This document shows positions 8,384 through 16,864 of a DNA stretch of 64,000 bases, piece by piece; position 1 is the stretch's first letter, and the number at the start of each line of letters is the position of its first letter. The notes under the pieces were generated by a model, which was given only the letters and a program-made list of their open reading frames with translations, did no database searches and was not told the origin of the DNA. The position numbers and the translations under genes are program-made. This DNA is from UBA5078 sp964538025 (lineage in GTDB: Bacteria > Pseudomonadota > Gammaproteobacteria > Pseudomonadales > Pseudohongiellaceae): assembly GCA_964538025.1 (NCBI GenBank), contig CAZICZ010000003.1, positions 1 to 64,000 of the forward strand, read 5' to 3'.

Positions 8384-9691
8384 ATGTTGACTACGCATCG
8401 CCCCAAACGTCTTGCGACCGTGCGCGCCACCAGCGTCATGAAAGGCCCGTGGGCTCTGGGCGCGCTTTGCCTGTGTCTTGCCTTTTCTGCGATAGCACAA
8501 ACCACAGCCTCTCCCGAAGCTGTCGGGATGTCTTCCGAGCGGCTAACCCGCATCGACGAGGTCATGACGCGCTATATTGCGCAGGACGCGGTCACCGGCT
8601 CCATCACCGCCGTAGCGCGCCACGGCGAAACCGTCCATTTTTCGGCGCAGGGGACCATGGATCGGGAGAACGGGGTGGCGATGCGCGAGGATGCCATTTT
8701 CCGTATTGCCTCCATGTCCAAACCGATCACAGGAGTTGCGGTGCTGATGATGCTGGAGGAGGGCAAGCTGCGGCTGGAAGACCCGGTGTCCAAATTCATT
8801 CCGCAGTTCAGCAATCCGCAGGTGGCCATGCTGACAGACCCTCATGCTGCCCCCTCGCGCGACCCTGACATCTACCGCACGCCGGCACTGCGCGAGATCA
8901 CGGTGCGCGACCTGCTGACCCACACCTCCGGACTTGCCTCAAGCGGCATTGCGGCACGCACCACGGCCCGCCTGGCGCCACGTGACACTTCAATGACACT
9001 CGCCACCTATATTCCTACACTGGGCGCAGCACCTCTGGATTTCCAACCCGGTTCACGCTGGCAATACTCCCTGCTGGCGGGCATTGAGACATTGGGCAGA
9101 ATCGTTGAAATCACCTCGGGGATGCCCTTCGACCAATTTCTGCAAACGCGGCTTTTCGATCCCCTGCAAATGCCGGACACCAGTTTCGTGGTGCCCGAAG
9201 AAAAACGCGCCCGCCTCGTCACACTCTATGAGCAAACCGACGAGGGCGAATTGGTCCGACAGGACGAGACTCCGGGATGGCTGAAGACGACGACGCTCTT
9301 TTCGGGCGGTGGCGGGCTCTACTCGACAGCGCAGGATTACCTGCGGTTCGCCCAGATGTTGCTCAACCGGGGCACGCTGGACGGCGTCCGCATTCTGGGA
9401 ACCCGCACCGTGGAACTGATGGCATCCAACCACGTCGGCGAGCTTTACGGCCCGGCGGCGAATCGATCACTGGGGTTGGGGTTCGGCTTGACGGTGGATG
9501 TGGTTCTGGACCCGGTATTGGCCAACACACGCCGCGGAAAAGGCAGCTTTGGATGGGGGGGAGCGTTTGGAACCTATTTCTGGGTGGACCCCCTCAACGA
9601 TCTCATTGGACTCATGATGGTACAAACGCCCAACGGTGAGCTCAGGGGCGATTTTGTCAACGCCGTCATTCAGGCAATCATCGCCGACTAG
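8384..9691 (+). CDS. Secreted serine hydrolase of the beta-lactamase/esterase (class C-like) family
   Basis: A 435-residue protein with an N-terminal export signal (hydrophobic stretch ending FSAIAQ). The SxxK motif is S110-M-S-K113, the tyrosine motif is Y228-S (WQYSLL), and a Gly-rich third element GWGGAFGTYFWVDP takes the place of KTG, as in EstB-type esterases and related serine hydrolases rather than true AmpC. The likely substrates are esters or D-amino-acid peptides; antibiotic hydrolysis is not implied. The gene lies 12 bp after the caspase-like gene, so the two secreted hydrolases are probably co-transcribed. An internal ATG at 8438 would give a shorter, cleaner signal peptide (MKGPWALGALCLCLAF) and is a plausible alternative start. 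Confidence 0.85.
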   Translation: MLTTHRPKRLATVRATSVMKGPWALGALCLCLAFSAIAQTTASPEAVGMSSERLTRIDEVMTRYIAQDAVTGSITAVARHGETVHFSAQGTMDRENGVAMREDAIFRIASMSKPITGVAVLMMLEEGKLRLEDPVSKFIPQFSNPQVAMLTDPHAAPSRDPDIYRTPALREITVRDLLTHTSGLASSGIAARTTARLAPRDTSMTLATYIPTLGAAPLDFQPGSRWQYSLLAGIETLGRIVEITSGMPFDQFLQTRLFDPLQMPDTSFVVPEEKRARLVTLYEQTDEGELVRQDETPGWLKTTTLFSGGGGLYSTAQDYLRFAQMLLNRGTLDGVRILGTRTVELMASNHVGELYGPAANRSLGLGFGLTVDVVLDPVLANTRRGKGSFGWGGAFGTYFWVDPLNDLIGLMMVQTPNGELRGDFVNAVIQAIIAD

Positions 9692-9720
9692 GGGATTCTG
9701 AGCTAAAAGGAAACCAGACA

Positions 9721-12700
9721 ATGGCGCTTTCCACAGAGAATTTTCACGCCATGCACTTACGTGACGGGCTGATCGAGGCGAGGCGCCTGCTGGACGCTGC
9801 GCCATTCGTACTGCTGTTCGTGTTGTTCGCAACGGCCGTTTACCGCTATGGATGGCAAGGACATCTCATCGGGGCGAACATCCTCCCGTATTTTATCCTC
9901 TGTCTGATCATAGGAGCTGTATGGACGTTCCTGATCGCACGTGCCAAAAAACGCGCCCAACCCACCCCTTTTCCACTTGCTGGCGCACTGTTCTTATGGG
10001 GCAGCTTGTTTCTCTTTTCACAGGGACCTGGCGGCAAGGCGCTGTGGATGCTGCTGCCCATCAGTCTGGCAACCGTTGCCCTGTTTGACACCGCCAACAG
10101 CGAAGAAGGCAATCTTTACAGGGCATTGAAGGCCCGAGCGGGAAGCTTGCTTAGTATCACGGGAATCGTCATTTACTGCCTCTTATTCGGCAGAGTGATG
10201 GAAGGCAGTCTTTACCCGTTTGGATTTGTCATTCGAGTCGCGGCGGCCACAGTGATGGCCGTGGTCATCTTTTCCAGTTTCTTACGGAATCTGGATATTG
10301 TGAAAACGTTCGCCTTGTCCATGCGAGAAGACCAAAACCCGCAGGACACCGCCCGCGTGGCGCGAAGCCTACAGATAGTCTTTGAGCAACGCGAGGCAGC
10401 AATGTGCCTTTATTTCAGCGTTTGCTGTGCAGCAACTTACATCCTGTCCTCTGTTTTCCTCCTTTCCGAGAATCCCAACCCTTCTCTGTCTCAGTACAAC
10501 GAGCTTTGGTTGCCTACGGTGCTGTCGATCCTTATCAGCGTAATCGCTGTCGTGGCCTATTTCACCGGAACACTGAGCACTTCCTTCATCAAGAGGTTTT
10601 ATTTTCTCGTCTTTATCGCTGCGATAACAGCAGGTTGGTGGATTACGTCGGAACTTCCATTAGTGGGATTATTTTTTTGTGGCCTTTGGGCTGCTCCTCG
10701 ATGGTTGCTGTTTCCCAGCCTACTGGCATCTCTGGTCACCGTCATGGGCAAGACCCAGATGCCCTATGATCTCTCCTTGGTGATGACTGTCAATTTCGGC
10801 TCTGGCCTGATCCTTTCGGCGCTGATATTGCGCACCTGCGCCACAATCACTCGTCACACCAATGCCCTTGCCTGTGCGGCCACGGAAGTCGCTGAAACCC
10901 CGCTCACAAGCACACCCGGTCTTCGCGCTAACATTAGTCACATGCTCAGGATGGATCCACGGCTTGATAAAAGTACCCCGGTATTTTTCATCGTCTCCCT
11001 CTGTATTTTTTCGTTTTTAGGTTGGATTCTGTTTCGCGCGTTCTTCAATTCCAGTGCGGCCCTGCATGTCAATGCGGTCAACGCTCTCAGTCGTCAGATT
11101 AACGAGCAAATAATCCTGGAAGAAGCCAAAATTGGTCTTCTGGAACACAGAATTGGGACTGGGGAGTTTTTAGAAAATATACCTGACGAGACCCTGCTTG
11201 ATGCGATTAGCAGCGTCGAGGGCGAGGCAGCTGCCTATATCGTTTACAGAGAAAAAATCCTTCTCAATGCTGTCCACAATGCAAAATTCTCTCCCCCCGT
11301 GCTTAGCGATGAGCGCCTGTCCACTCTGTCGCGAACCGTCGTTTCACAGCAAGACGGAGGCGAATTTGAAGAGCTCGTTGATGTCGATGAAGCGACGGAT
11401 TCCACTGTTTTATTGCTGAGCTCCATGATCAACAACCTATCGAATGTAGAAGCGAACAGAGAAGAACTTACTGTCGTTGGCGCGCTCCCGCTCCTGAATC
11501 CATCGACAAGGATTGGAAGTTTCCTGCGCGCTTTTGGTGATCAGGAAAACGGTCGTTTCACATTGAGCTTAGAGCCTGTGTTTCCTGTTGTGAACCGCAA
11601 TGGCAGCATCGAGACGTCTGTGCTGATTCGCTCAGGCAATGGCGAGTTGAACGATTTCTCGCTTTATCTGAAAGAGGCGACAGGACCGACTCTCAATTTT
11701 AATACCAATGAGCCCCTCTTTCTGCAAGACCTGAAGTATCGGTGGATTGTGCCGATGACCCTGCTACTGTCGCTGCTAAGCAGTGGCATTTTCGACACCC
11801 TTTTGAAATCAATCGCTGATCGCAAAGACCGGGAGAATGCGATAGAGCGTGCCAATTCCGAAATCGCCATGTCTTTGGAGCGATCGCGCTTCTTTGCCAA
11901 ATTGAGCCATGAGATACGCACCCCCCTCAATGGGATCATCGGCATGACAAAACTCGCGCTGCAAAATCCTGAAAGTGACGACGTCGTCCGCTACCTGTCC
12001 TCCATCAATGCATCTGGGGAGGTCTTGATACAACTCATCAACGATATTCTCGATTTCTCCAAACTCGAAGAAGGGAAATTTAACTTCTATCACGAAGCCT
12101 TCTCTATGCAAGCGGTCATCGAGACTGCAATAGAAATCATGACAAGTCAGGCACAGGCAAAGAGTATCAAGATCAACTTGGCTACGCTGTCACTCAAAAG
12201 CCCGCTTCGCGGTGACTCGAATCGCGTTCTGCAAATCGTTCTTAACCTGCTCAGCAATGCCGTTAAATTCAGTTACTACGACAGCGTCGTCACCCTGAGC
12301 GTCGAAGAAACCAGTACGCAAAGCGAGAAGGCGGACATCTTGATCAGCGTCCGTGACACCGGCATCGGCATTTCACCCGAGCATGCCCACACCCTCTTTG
12401 AACCGTTTTCACAGGTGAAATCCGCACTGGGCAGCAAAGCCACGGGAACCGGGCTTGGCTTGTCCATTTGCAAACAGTTGGTGGAGGCCATGAACGGCAG
12501 GATATGGCTGGAGAGCACGCTAGGTGAAGGGTCTACTTTCCATGTGCATTTGCGCCTGGACAAGGACACTAACCACAAAGAGATCTCGTCTCACGAGCTC
12601 GAAGAGGAAGCGCTTTTCGAAACAGCGAAACAACGCCTGCGAGGCAAAACAATTTTGATCGTAGACGATAATACGATTAATCTCGAAATCTTGCGCTTGA

Positions 12701-13023
12701 TGCTGACCGCCGAAGGTATCAAGACGGTTCTGGCCCACGACGGTGCGGAAGCCGTAGTGACTGTCAGGGAAAAACTGGCACGGGAATCCTCACGTTTTGA
12801 CGCCATTTTGATGGATCTCCAAATGCCGGAAATGGATGGCGTTGAAGCAACTTGCCACATTCTTCGCTTGCCCACATGCGACTCTATCCCCATCATCGCG
12901 TTGTCTGCCAATATCGTCGCGGATGAAATTGTCGCCCTTACCGCCCAGGGCTTCGTCGACTGTCTGCAAAAACCCGCCAGTTTGAAGTCGCTGATGATCA
13001 CGCTGAATCATCATATCGCTTAG
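9721..13023 (+). CDS. Large polytopic hybrid sensor histidine kinase (paralogue A)
   Basis: The 1100-residue protein opens with roughly eleven hydrophobic segments between residues 28 and 372, then another at about 420-440, an extracytoplasmic region of about 235 residues and a final membrane segment at about 675-692. The kinase core has His730 (AKLSHEIRTPLNG), an N-box LNLLSNAVKF, DTGIGIS and GTGLGLS. The C-terminal receiver carries Asp982/983, phospho-acceptor Asp1032 (LMDLQMPEMDG) and Lys1084. The start has a good ribosome site (AAGGA, 9 bp upstream) and is 29 bp after the serine hydrolase gene, so it may belong to the same transcript. The polytopic N-terminus does not match a named sensor module I can identify. 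It is a clear paralogue of the next gene. Confidence 0.9.
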   Translation: MALSTENFHAMHLRDGLIEARRLLDAAPFVLLFVLFATAVYRYGWQGHLIGANILPYFILCLIIGAVWTFLIARAKKRAQPTPFPLAGALFLWGSLFLFSQGPGGKALWMLLPISLATVALFDTANSEEGNLYRALKARAGSLLSITGIVIYCLLFGRVMEGSLYPFGFVIRVAAATVMAVVIFSSFLRNLDIVKTFALSMREDQNPQDTARVARSLQIVFEQREAAMCLYFSVCCAATYILSSVFLLSENPNPSLSQYNELWLPTVLSILISVIAVVAYFTGTLSTSFIKRFYFLVFIAAITAGWWITSELPLVGLFFCGLWAAPRWLLFPSLLASLVTVMGKTQMPYDLSLVMTVNFGSGLILSALILRTCATITRHTNALACAATEVAETPLTSTPGLRANISHMLRMDPRLDKSTPVFFIVSLCIFSFLGWILFRAFFNSSAALHVNAVNALSRQINEQIILEEAKIGLLEHRIGTGEFLENIPDETLLDAISSVEGEAAAYIVYREKILLNAVHNAKFSPPVLSDERLSTLSRTVVSQQDGGEFEELVDVDEATDSTVLLLSSMINNLSNVEANREELTVVGALPLLNPSTRIGSFLRAFGDQENGRFTLSLEPVFPVVNRNGSIETSVLIRSGNGELNDFSLYLKEATGPTLNFNTNEPLFLQDLKYRWIVPMTLLLSLLSSGIFDTLLKSIADRKDRENAIERANSEIAMSLERSRFFAKLSHEIRTPLNGIIGMTKLALQNPESDDVVRYLSSINASGEVLIQLINDILDFSKLEEGKFNFYHEAFSMQAVIETAIEIMTSQAQAKSIKINLATLSLKSPLRGDSNRVLQIVLNLLSNAVKFSYYDSVVTLSVEETSTQSEKADILISVRDTGIGISPEHAHTLFEPFSQVKSALGSKATGTGLGLSICKQLVEAMNGRIWLESTLGEGSTFHVHLRLDKDTNHKEISSHELEEEALFETAKQRLRGKTILIVDDNTINLEILRLMLTAEGIKTVLAHDGAEAVVTVREKLARESSRFDAILMDLQMPEMDGVEATCHILRLPTCDSIPIIALSANIVADEIVALTAQGFVDCLQKPASLKSLMITLNHHIA

Positions 13024-13169
13024 GCAGAGGCGATGACTTGCACGGTGCGCGCCACGGATGTTTTGCGCGCCCGTCATCATGGATTTATTAACATACTTTG
13101 AACATCAATAAAAATGGGATGGCAGTATACTGACGCTCCGATCGTGCCCGTAAAATAGAAGATAGCGCC

Positions 13170-16154
13170 ATGACGTTGACACCCGCTTCCTTCCCCGCCT
13201 CTGCAATAAAATTCATGGACAGGCGGCCCACCTGGGCCTTGTCAATTGTCTTGTCCAGTACGTTAATCGCGTATTTTTACCGGACATACATCGACGAAGC
13301 CGCGGTCGTGTGGGGCGATATCTCGCGCCCCTTTCTCTGGATTATCCTCATTACTTACACGGTGATTGCACTTGCCTGGAAAAAATTACTCTCAGGCAAA
13401 TCAATGGAATACGTTTTCTTGATAGTGCTGGGATGGGTGGCAATCCTTGTCGCAGTCAGATTCACAGAGTTCAAGGCGATTTATGTCCTCGCCCCCTTCA
13501 GTTTTTTTTGCATCATTCTGGCGAATAGATTCCAACCGATTCGAGTGAGAAACAGCGTTGGCATTCAACACTCACGACAGAATTTTGCAGGCCCTTTCGC
13601 CGGCACGCTTGCTGCGGTGCTAGGACTTTGTTGTTTTGGCTTTTTATACGGAACGTTTGACGAATCAACAGCCTTTCCTCAAGGTTACATTCTTCGTGCG
13701 TTTGGCGCGGTGGTGGTTGCCGTGGTGATTTTTTCCGCTCTTTGGCACGAGAACCAGTTCATTCGGCATATGAAATCACGCCACGCTTCTCACTTGTCGA
13801 ACGCGTCTGATGCGCATCGCTATTCGACTTTCGGCGAAGGGATATTGTTGCGACAGCATTTACACGACCACCATCAATTGACGCAGATTTGGGGAGCGAT
13901 CTACACCCTGACATATGTCATGGCGGGAGGCGTGATACTGACGAACTCACTGATTCCGCCTGCAAACCTAGCGTTTATCCTTCAGACATTTTCTTCTCTC
14001 TCGCTCCTCACCCTATGCCTTTCACTTTACTCTTTCCTGAAAGGGGGGAAAGCGACTTTACTTTACTATTACGTTTTCTGTTGTGGCTTCATGCTCTTCT
14101 TTTACTTCGCCCCGGAAAGCTTCCCCCCCATGGGCATCATGGCATTAGGAATTTGGTCAGCGGCAAATTTCCCACAACTGCTAGTCGTCATTATCCTGTC
14201 TTTGTCGCTGACACTAAGCCGTACGTGGGCGCCATTAGACGGGTCTGTTACAGTATTGCTGACCTCAATTCCCGTGATTTTCGTTCTCATCGCAATCAAG
14301 GCGCATAGCCTGCACTTTTGGTCCACTGCGAGCACTATTGAGCAGCTAAACGCCAGCATCAATCAACCCACGCTGCTCTCTCCTCAAACCGGTCGAATCC
14401 TCAGGAAAAAACTGTGGATCTTTTTTGCAAGCCTGCCGGTCATAGCGAGCCTTTGCTTCATCTTTGCCGTGCCGATCATGAATTCCTTTGTTGCCAATGC
14501 CGTGAGAGACAGAACGCTTTTGCAATTTGAAGTTGCCAGTGCCGACGTCACTTCACAACAGTCACTGCTGAACATTGAGTCCTTCCTGCAGGAGAGTTTC
14601 AGAAACTCAAATGAACCAAGTGATCTGGGATTAGCGCACTTGAAAACGTATTTGGAGAACTCGCCCGCACAGATTAGAGTGGATACACAGGCCCAATACG
14701 CGCTGGCAAGCGCGCTCGATACACAGTCATCAGATTATATCTGGACAGACTACTTTGAAATAAAGGCCACCCCGTTTTCCATTGCAATCCCAGACACGGG
14801 CTTTTATCTCAATATAAACCCCGTCTACTCTCTACAGGCATTCCCATTGGTATATCAATGGTTCTGCATAAGCGTACTTCTCGCGACGTTTGCCGTTTCC
14901 GCAGGCATTGTGGCACTCATCACGTACGCTGAAGAGCGAGAAGGTCGGTATAATGCTGAACTGCGTGCGGCAAAGGAATTTGAAAGCAATCGATTAAAAA
15001 GCCTTTTTATTGCCAACATCAGCCATGAAATTCGCACCCCACTCAATGGCATCATCGGGATGACTCAAATCGCCCTTAGTGCGCCATCCCTTGCGTTAAA
15101 AGACAACTACCTGAAAACCATTCGACTCTCCGGTGATGCCTTGCTAGGGCTGGTGAATGACGTTCTTGATTTTTCTAAAATCGAGTCCGGCAAATTAGTT
15201 TTAGAAAATGATCGTTTTAATATTCGCAATATGATGGAAGATTGCGTAGCAATTCTTGAGTATCAGGCAAAATCAAAAACGATTGTTGTAGAGACTGATT
15301 TGCCGGAGGGCAATTGTGATGTTCTCGGTGACAGAAATCGTCTCCAGCAAGTTGTCATCAATCTAATGAGCAATGCAATCAAGTTCAGCCCCCCAAACTC
15401 GCGTGTCTGTCTTGGCCTGCATAAAGTCGGGGTACAAGGAACGCAGTGCGTCAGCCAGATTACGGTCCGCGATTTTGGGATCGGGATCGCCCCAGACTTT
15501 CAGCAGGTGATCTTTGAACCTTTCCACCAACTGAATTCGGAATACCACCGCGCGCACGGGGGAACGGGGCTAGGCCTGGCCATCACAGCGCAGTTGGTGA
15601 AAGCCATGAAGGGCGACATCCGAGTCGACAGCACTCTGGGAGTTGGCAGCGTTTTTACCGTCACCATCCCCCTGGAACTGAGCGAGGAGGAGACGAACAT
15701 CAAAATGCAGCGGGAGCAGGAAACCATTGCCCATTTGGCACTGATCAGACAACGACTTGCCGGCAAGACGGTCCTGGTAGCAGACGATAACCCTGTCAAT
15801 CTTCACATCATGTCGGTCATGTTAAAAGCTGAAGGCATCGAGGTGGTGAGCGCCGAGGATGGCATTCAAGCTGTCAGTCAGGCGGCGGATTATTACAAGG
15901 AGCATGGCGCGCCGGTGAGCGCCATCCTGATGGACTTGCAAATGCCGCACATGAGTGGCGTTGAGGCGACACAGCATATTGCGAAACTGGCTGGGCACCA
16001 CAACGTGCCCGTCATTGCACTGACGGCAAATGTGGTCAAAGATGAAAAGCAGCTACTGGTCGCCGCAGGCTTCGTCGATTTCCTGCAAAAGCCAATCAAA
16101 GTGGACGGCGTCATGATTGCGCTCGATGTGTGGATCAACCACACACGAGCCTAA
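13170..16154 (+). CDS. Large polytopic hybrid sensor histidine kinase (paralogue B)
   Basis: A 994-residue protein with the same architecture as its upstream neighbour: a multi-pass N-terminal block (to about residue 380), an isolated membrane segment at about 414-435, an extracytoplasmic domain of about 120 residues, a last membrane segment at about 563-585, HisKA with His619 (ANISHEIRTPLNG), HATPase (MSNAIKF, DFGIGIA, GGTGLGLA) and a receiver with phospho-acceptor Asp922 (LMDLQMPHMSG) and Lys974. Its extracytoplasmic domain is about half as long as in paralogue A and diverges most, so the two probably sense different signals. Tandem duplication is the simplest origin. No response regulator with an output domain is adjacent. 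Confidence 0.9.
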   Translation: MTLTPASFPASAIKFMDRRPTWALSIVLSSTLIAYFYRTYIDEAAVVWGDISRPFLWIILITYTVIALAWKKLLSGKSMEYVFLIVLGWVAILVAVRFTEFKAIYVLAPFSFFCIILANRFQPIRVRNSVGIQHSRQNFAGPFAGTLAAVLGLCCFGFLYGTFDESTAFPQGYILRAFGAVVVAVVIFSALWHENQFIRHMKSRHASHLSNASDAHRYSTFGEGILLRQHLHDHHQLTQIWGAIYTLTYVMAGGVILTNSLIPPANLAFILQTFSSLSLLTLCLSLYSFLKGGKATLLYYYVFCCGFMLFFYFAPESFPPMGIMALGIWSAANFPQLLVVIILSLSLTLSRTWAPLDGSVTVLLTSIPVIFVLIAIKAHSLHFWSTASTIEQLNASINQPTLLSPQTGRILRKKLWIFFASLPVIASLCFIFAVPIMNSFVANAVRDRTLLQFEVASADVTSQQSLLNIESFLQESFRNSNEPSDLGLAHLKTYLENSPAQIRVDTQAQYALASALDTQSSDYIWTDYFEIKATPFSIAIPDTGFYLNINPVYSLQAFPLVYQWFCISVLLATFAVSAGIVALITYAEEREGRYNAELRAAKEFESNRLKSLFIANISHEIRTPLNGIIGMTQIALSAPSLALKDNYLKTIRLSGDALLGLVNDVLDFSKIESGKLVLENDRFNIRNMMEDCVAILEYQAKSKTIVVETDLPEGNCDVLGDRNRLQQVVINLMSNAIKFSPPNSRVCLGLHKVGVQGTQCVSQITVRDFGIGIAPDFQQVIFEPFHQLNSEYHRAHGGTGLGLAITAQLVKAMKGDIRVDSTLGVGSVFTVTIPLELSEEETNIKMQREQETIAHLALIRQRLAGKTVLVADDNPVNLHIMSVMLKAEGIEVVSAEDGIQAVSQAADYYKEHGAPVSAILMDLQMPHMSGVEATQHIAKLAGHHNVPVIALTANVVKDEKQLLVAAGFVDFLQKPIKVDGVMIALDVWINHTRA

Positions 16155-16192
16155 CGCTTCGCCTTCGATTGCTTCTGCAGGATCAACGCTTG

Positions 16193-16864
16193 TTAGAAAT
16201 TCAAGCGCAGCGTCGCCGACAGGGCATTGAAATCTGTGAATTCAAGTTGCGTGCGCGGGTATCGGTCAGCGGCGTCTTTGTCATCCAAGAAATAGCGGCT
16301 GAACTCCAGTCCGAGACGCAGGGAATCTGTCACTCGGTAGACCAATTCCAGCGAGGGACGCACCACACGTCCTGTTTCATTGGTATTGTCCAGGCAGTTG
16401 CAACTTCCAATGGTCACTGTTCCAGCGTGACCGAAGGAGGCCACACCTGCGGCGACACTCCCCCAGAGTTCGAATGCACGCTCCTCTGATCGGAAGAATC
16501 GAAACCCGCCTTCGAGCAGCGCCATGTCCAGCGTCAGATCCAGCGGCGTGTTCGTCGCGCTCTTTCCAAGTCGGGTCACCACGGGCTCTGTTTGCACCCG
16601 CGCGAATTCCACGCCAAGGCGCATGCGACGTGGCTTATCGGAAAACGAAAATTCACGCGACAAACCAATGCCCAGAGCGCGCCCGCTCGTATCCTTCAGG
16701 CTGCCGGTCACCTCAATGGTGCTACTGAGCTGGGTGGAGAATGCGGGAGCGATGATGTCATCCGTGACACCGCCCTTTAAAGAGAGGGCCCAGAAGGCCT
16801 CTTCGGTTTCTTGTGCGGACACCATGCCCGGTACTAAGCACAGCGCAAAAAGCATTTTTTTCAT
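16193..16864 (-). CDS. Small outer-membrane beta-barrel protein
   Basis: A 223-residue protein with a signal peptide (KKMLFALCLVPGMVSAQ) followed by alternating amphipathic strands and a C-terminal ATLRLNF ending in Phe, the usual signature recognised by the BAM complex. The size fits an eight-stranded OmpA/OmpW-type barrel; I cannot assign a function. Its ATG overlaps the stop of the upstream repetitive surface-protein gene by 4 bp, indicating translational coupling, so it may help display or anchor that protein. It converges on hybrid kinase B with 38 bp between stops and no obvious terminator. Confidence 0.75.
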   Translation of the reverse strand: MKKMLFALCLVPGMVSAQETEEAFWALSLKGGVTDDIIAPAFSTQLSSTIEVTGSLKDTSGRALGIGLSREFSFSDKPRRMRLGVEFARVQTEPVVTRLGKSATNTPLDLTLDMALLEGGFRFFRSEERAFELWGSVAAGVASFGHAGTVTIGSCNCLDNTNETGRVVRPSLELVYRVTDSLRLGLEFSRYFLDDKDAADRYPRTQLEFTDFNALSATLRLNF

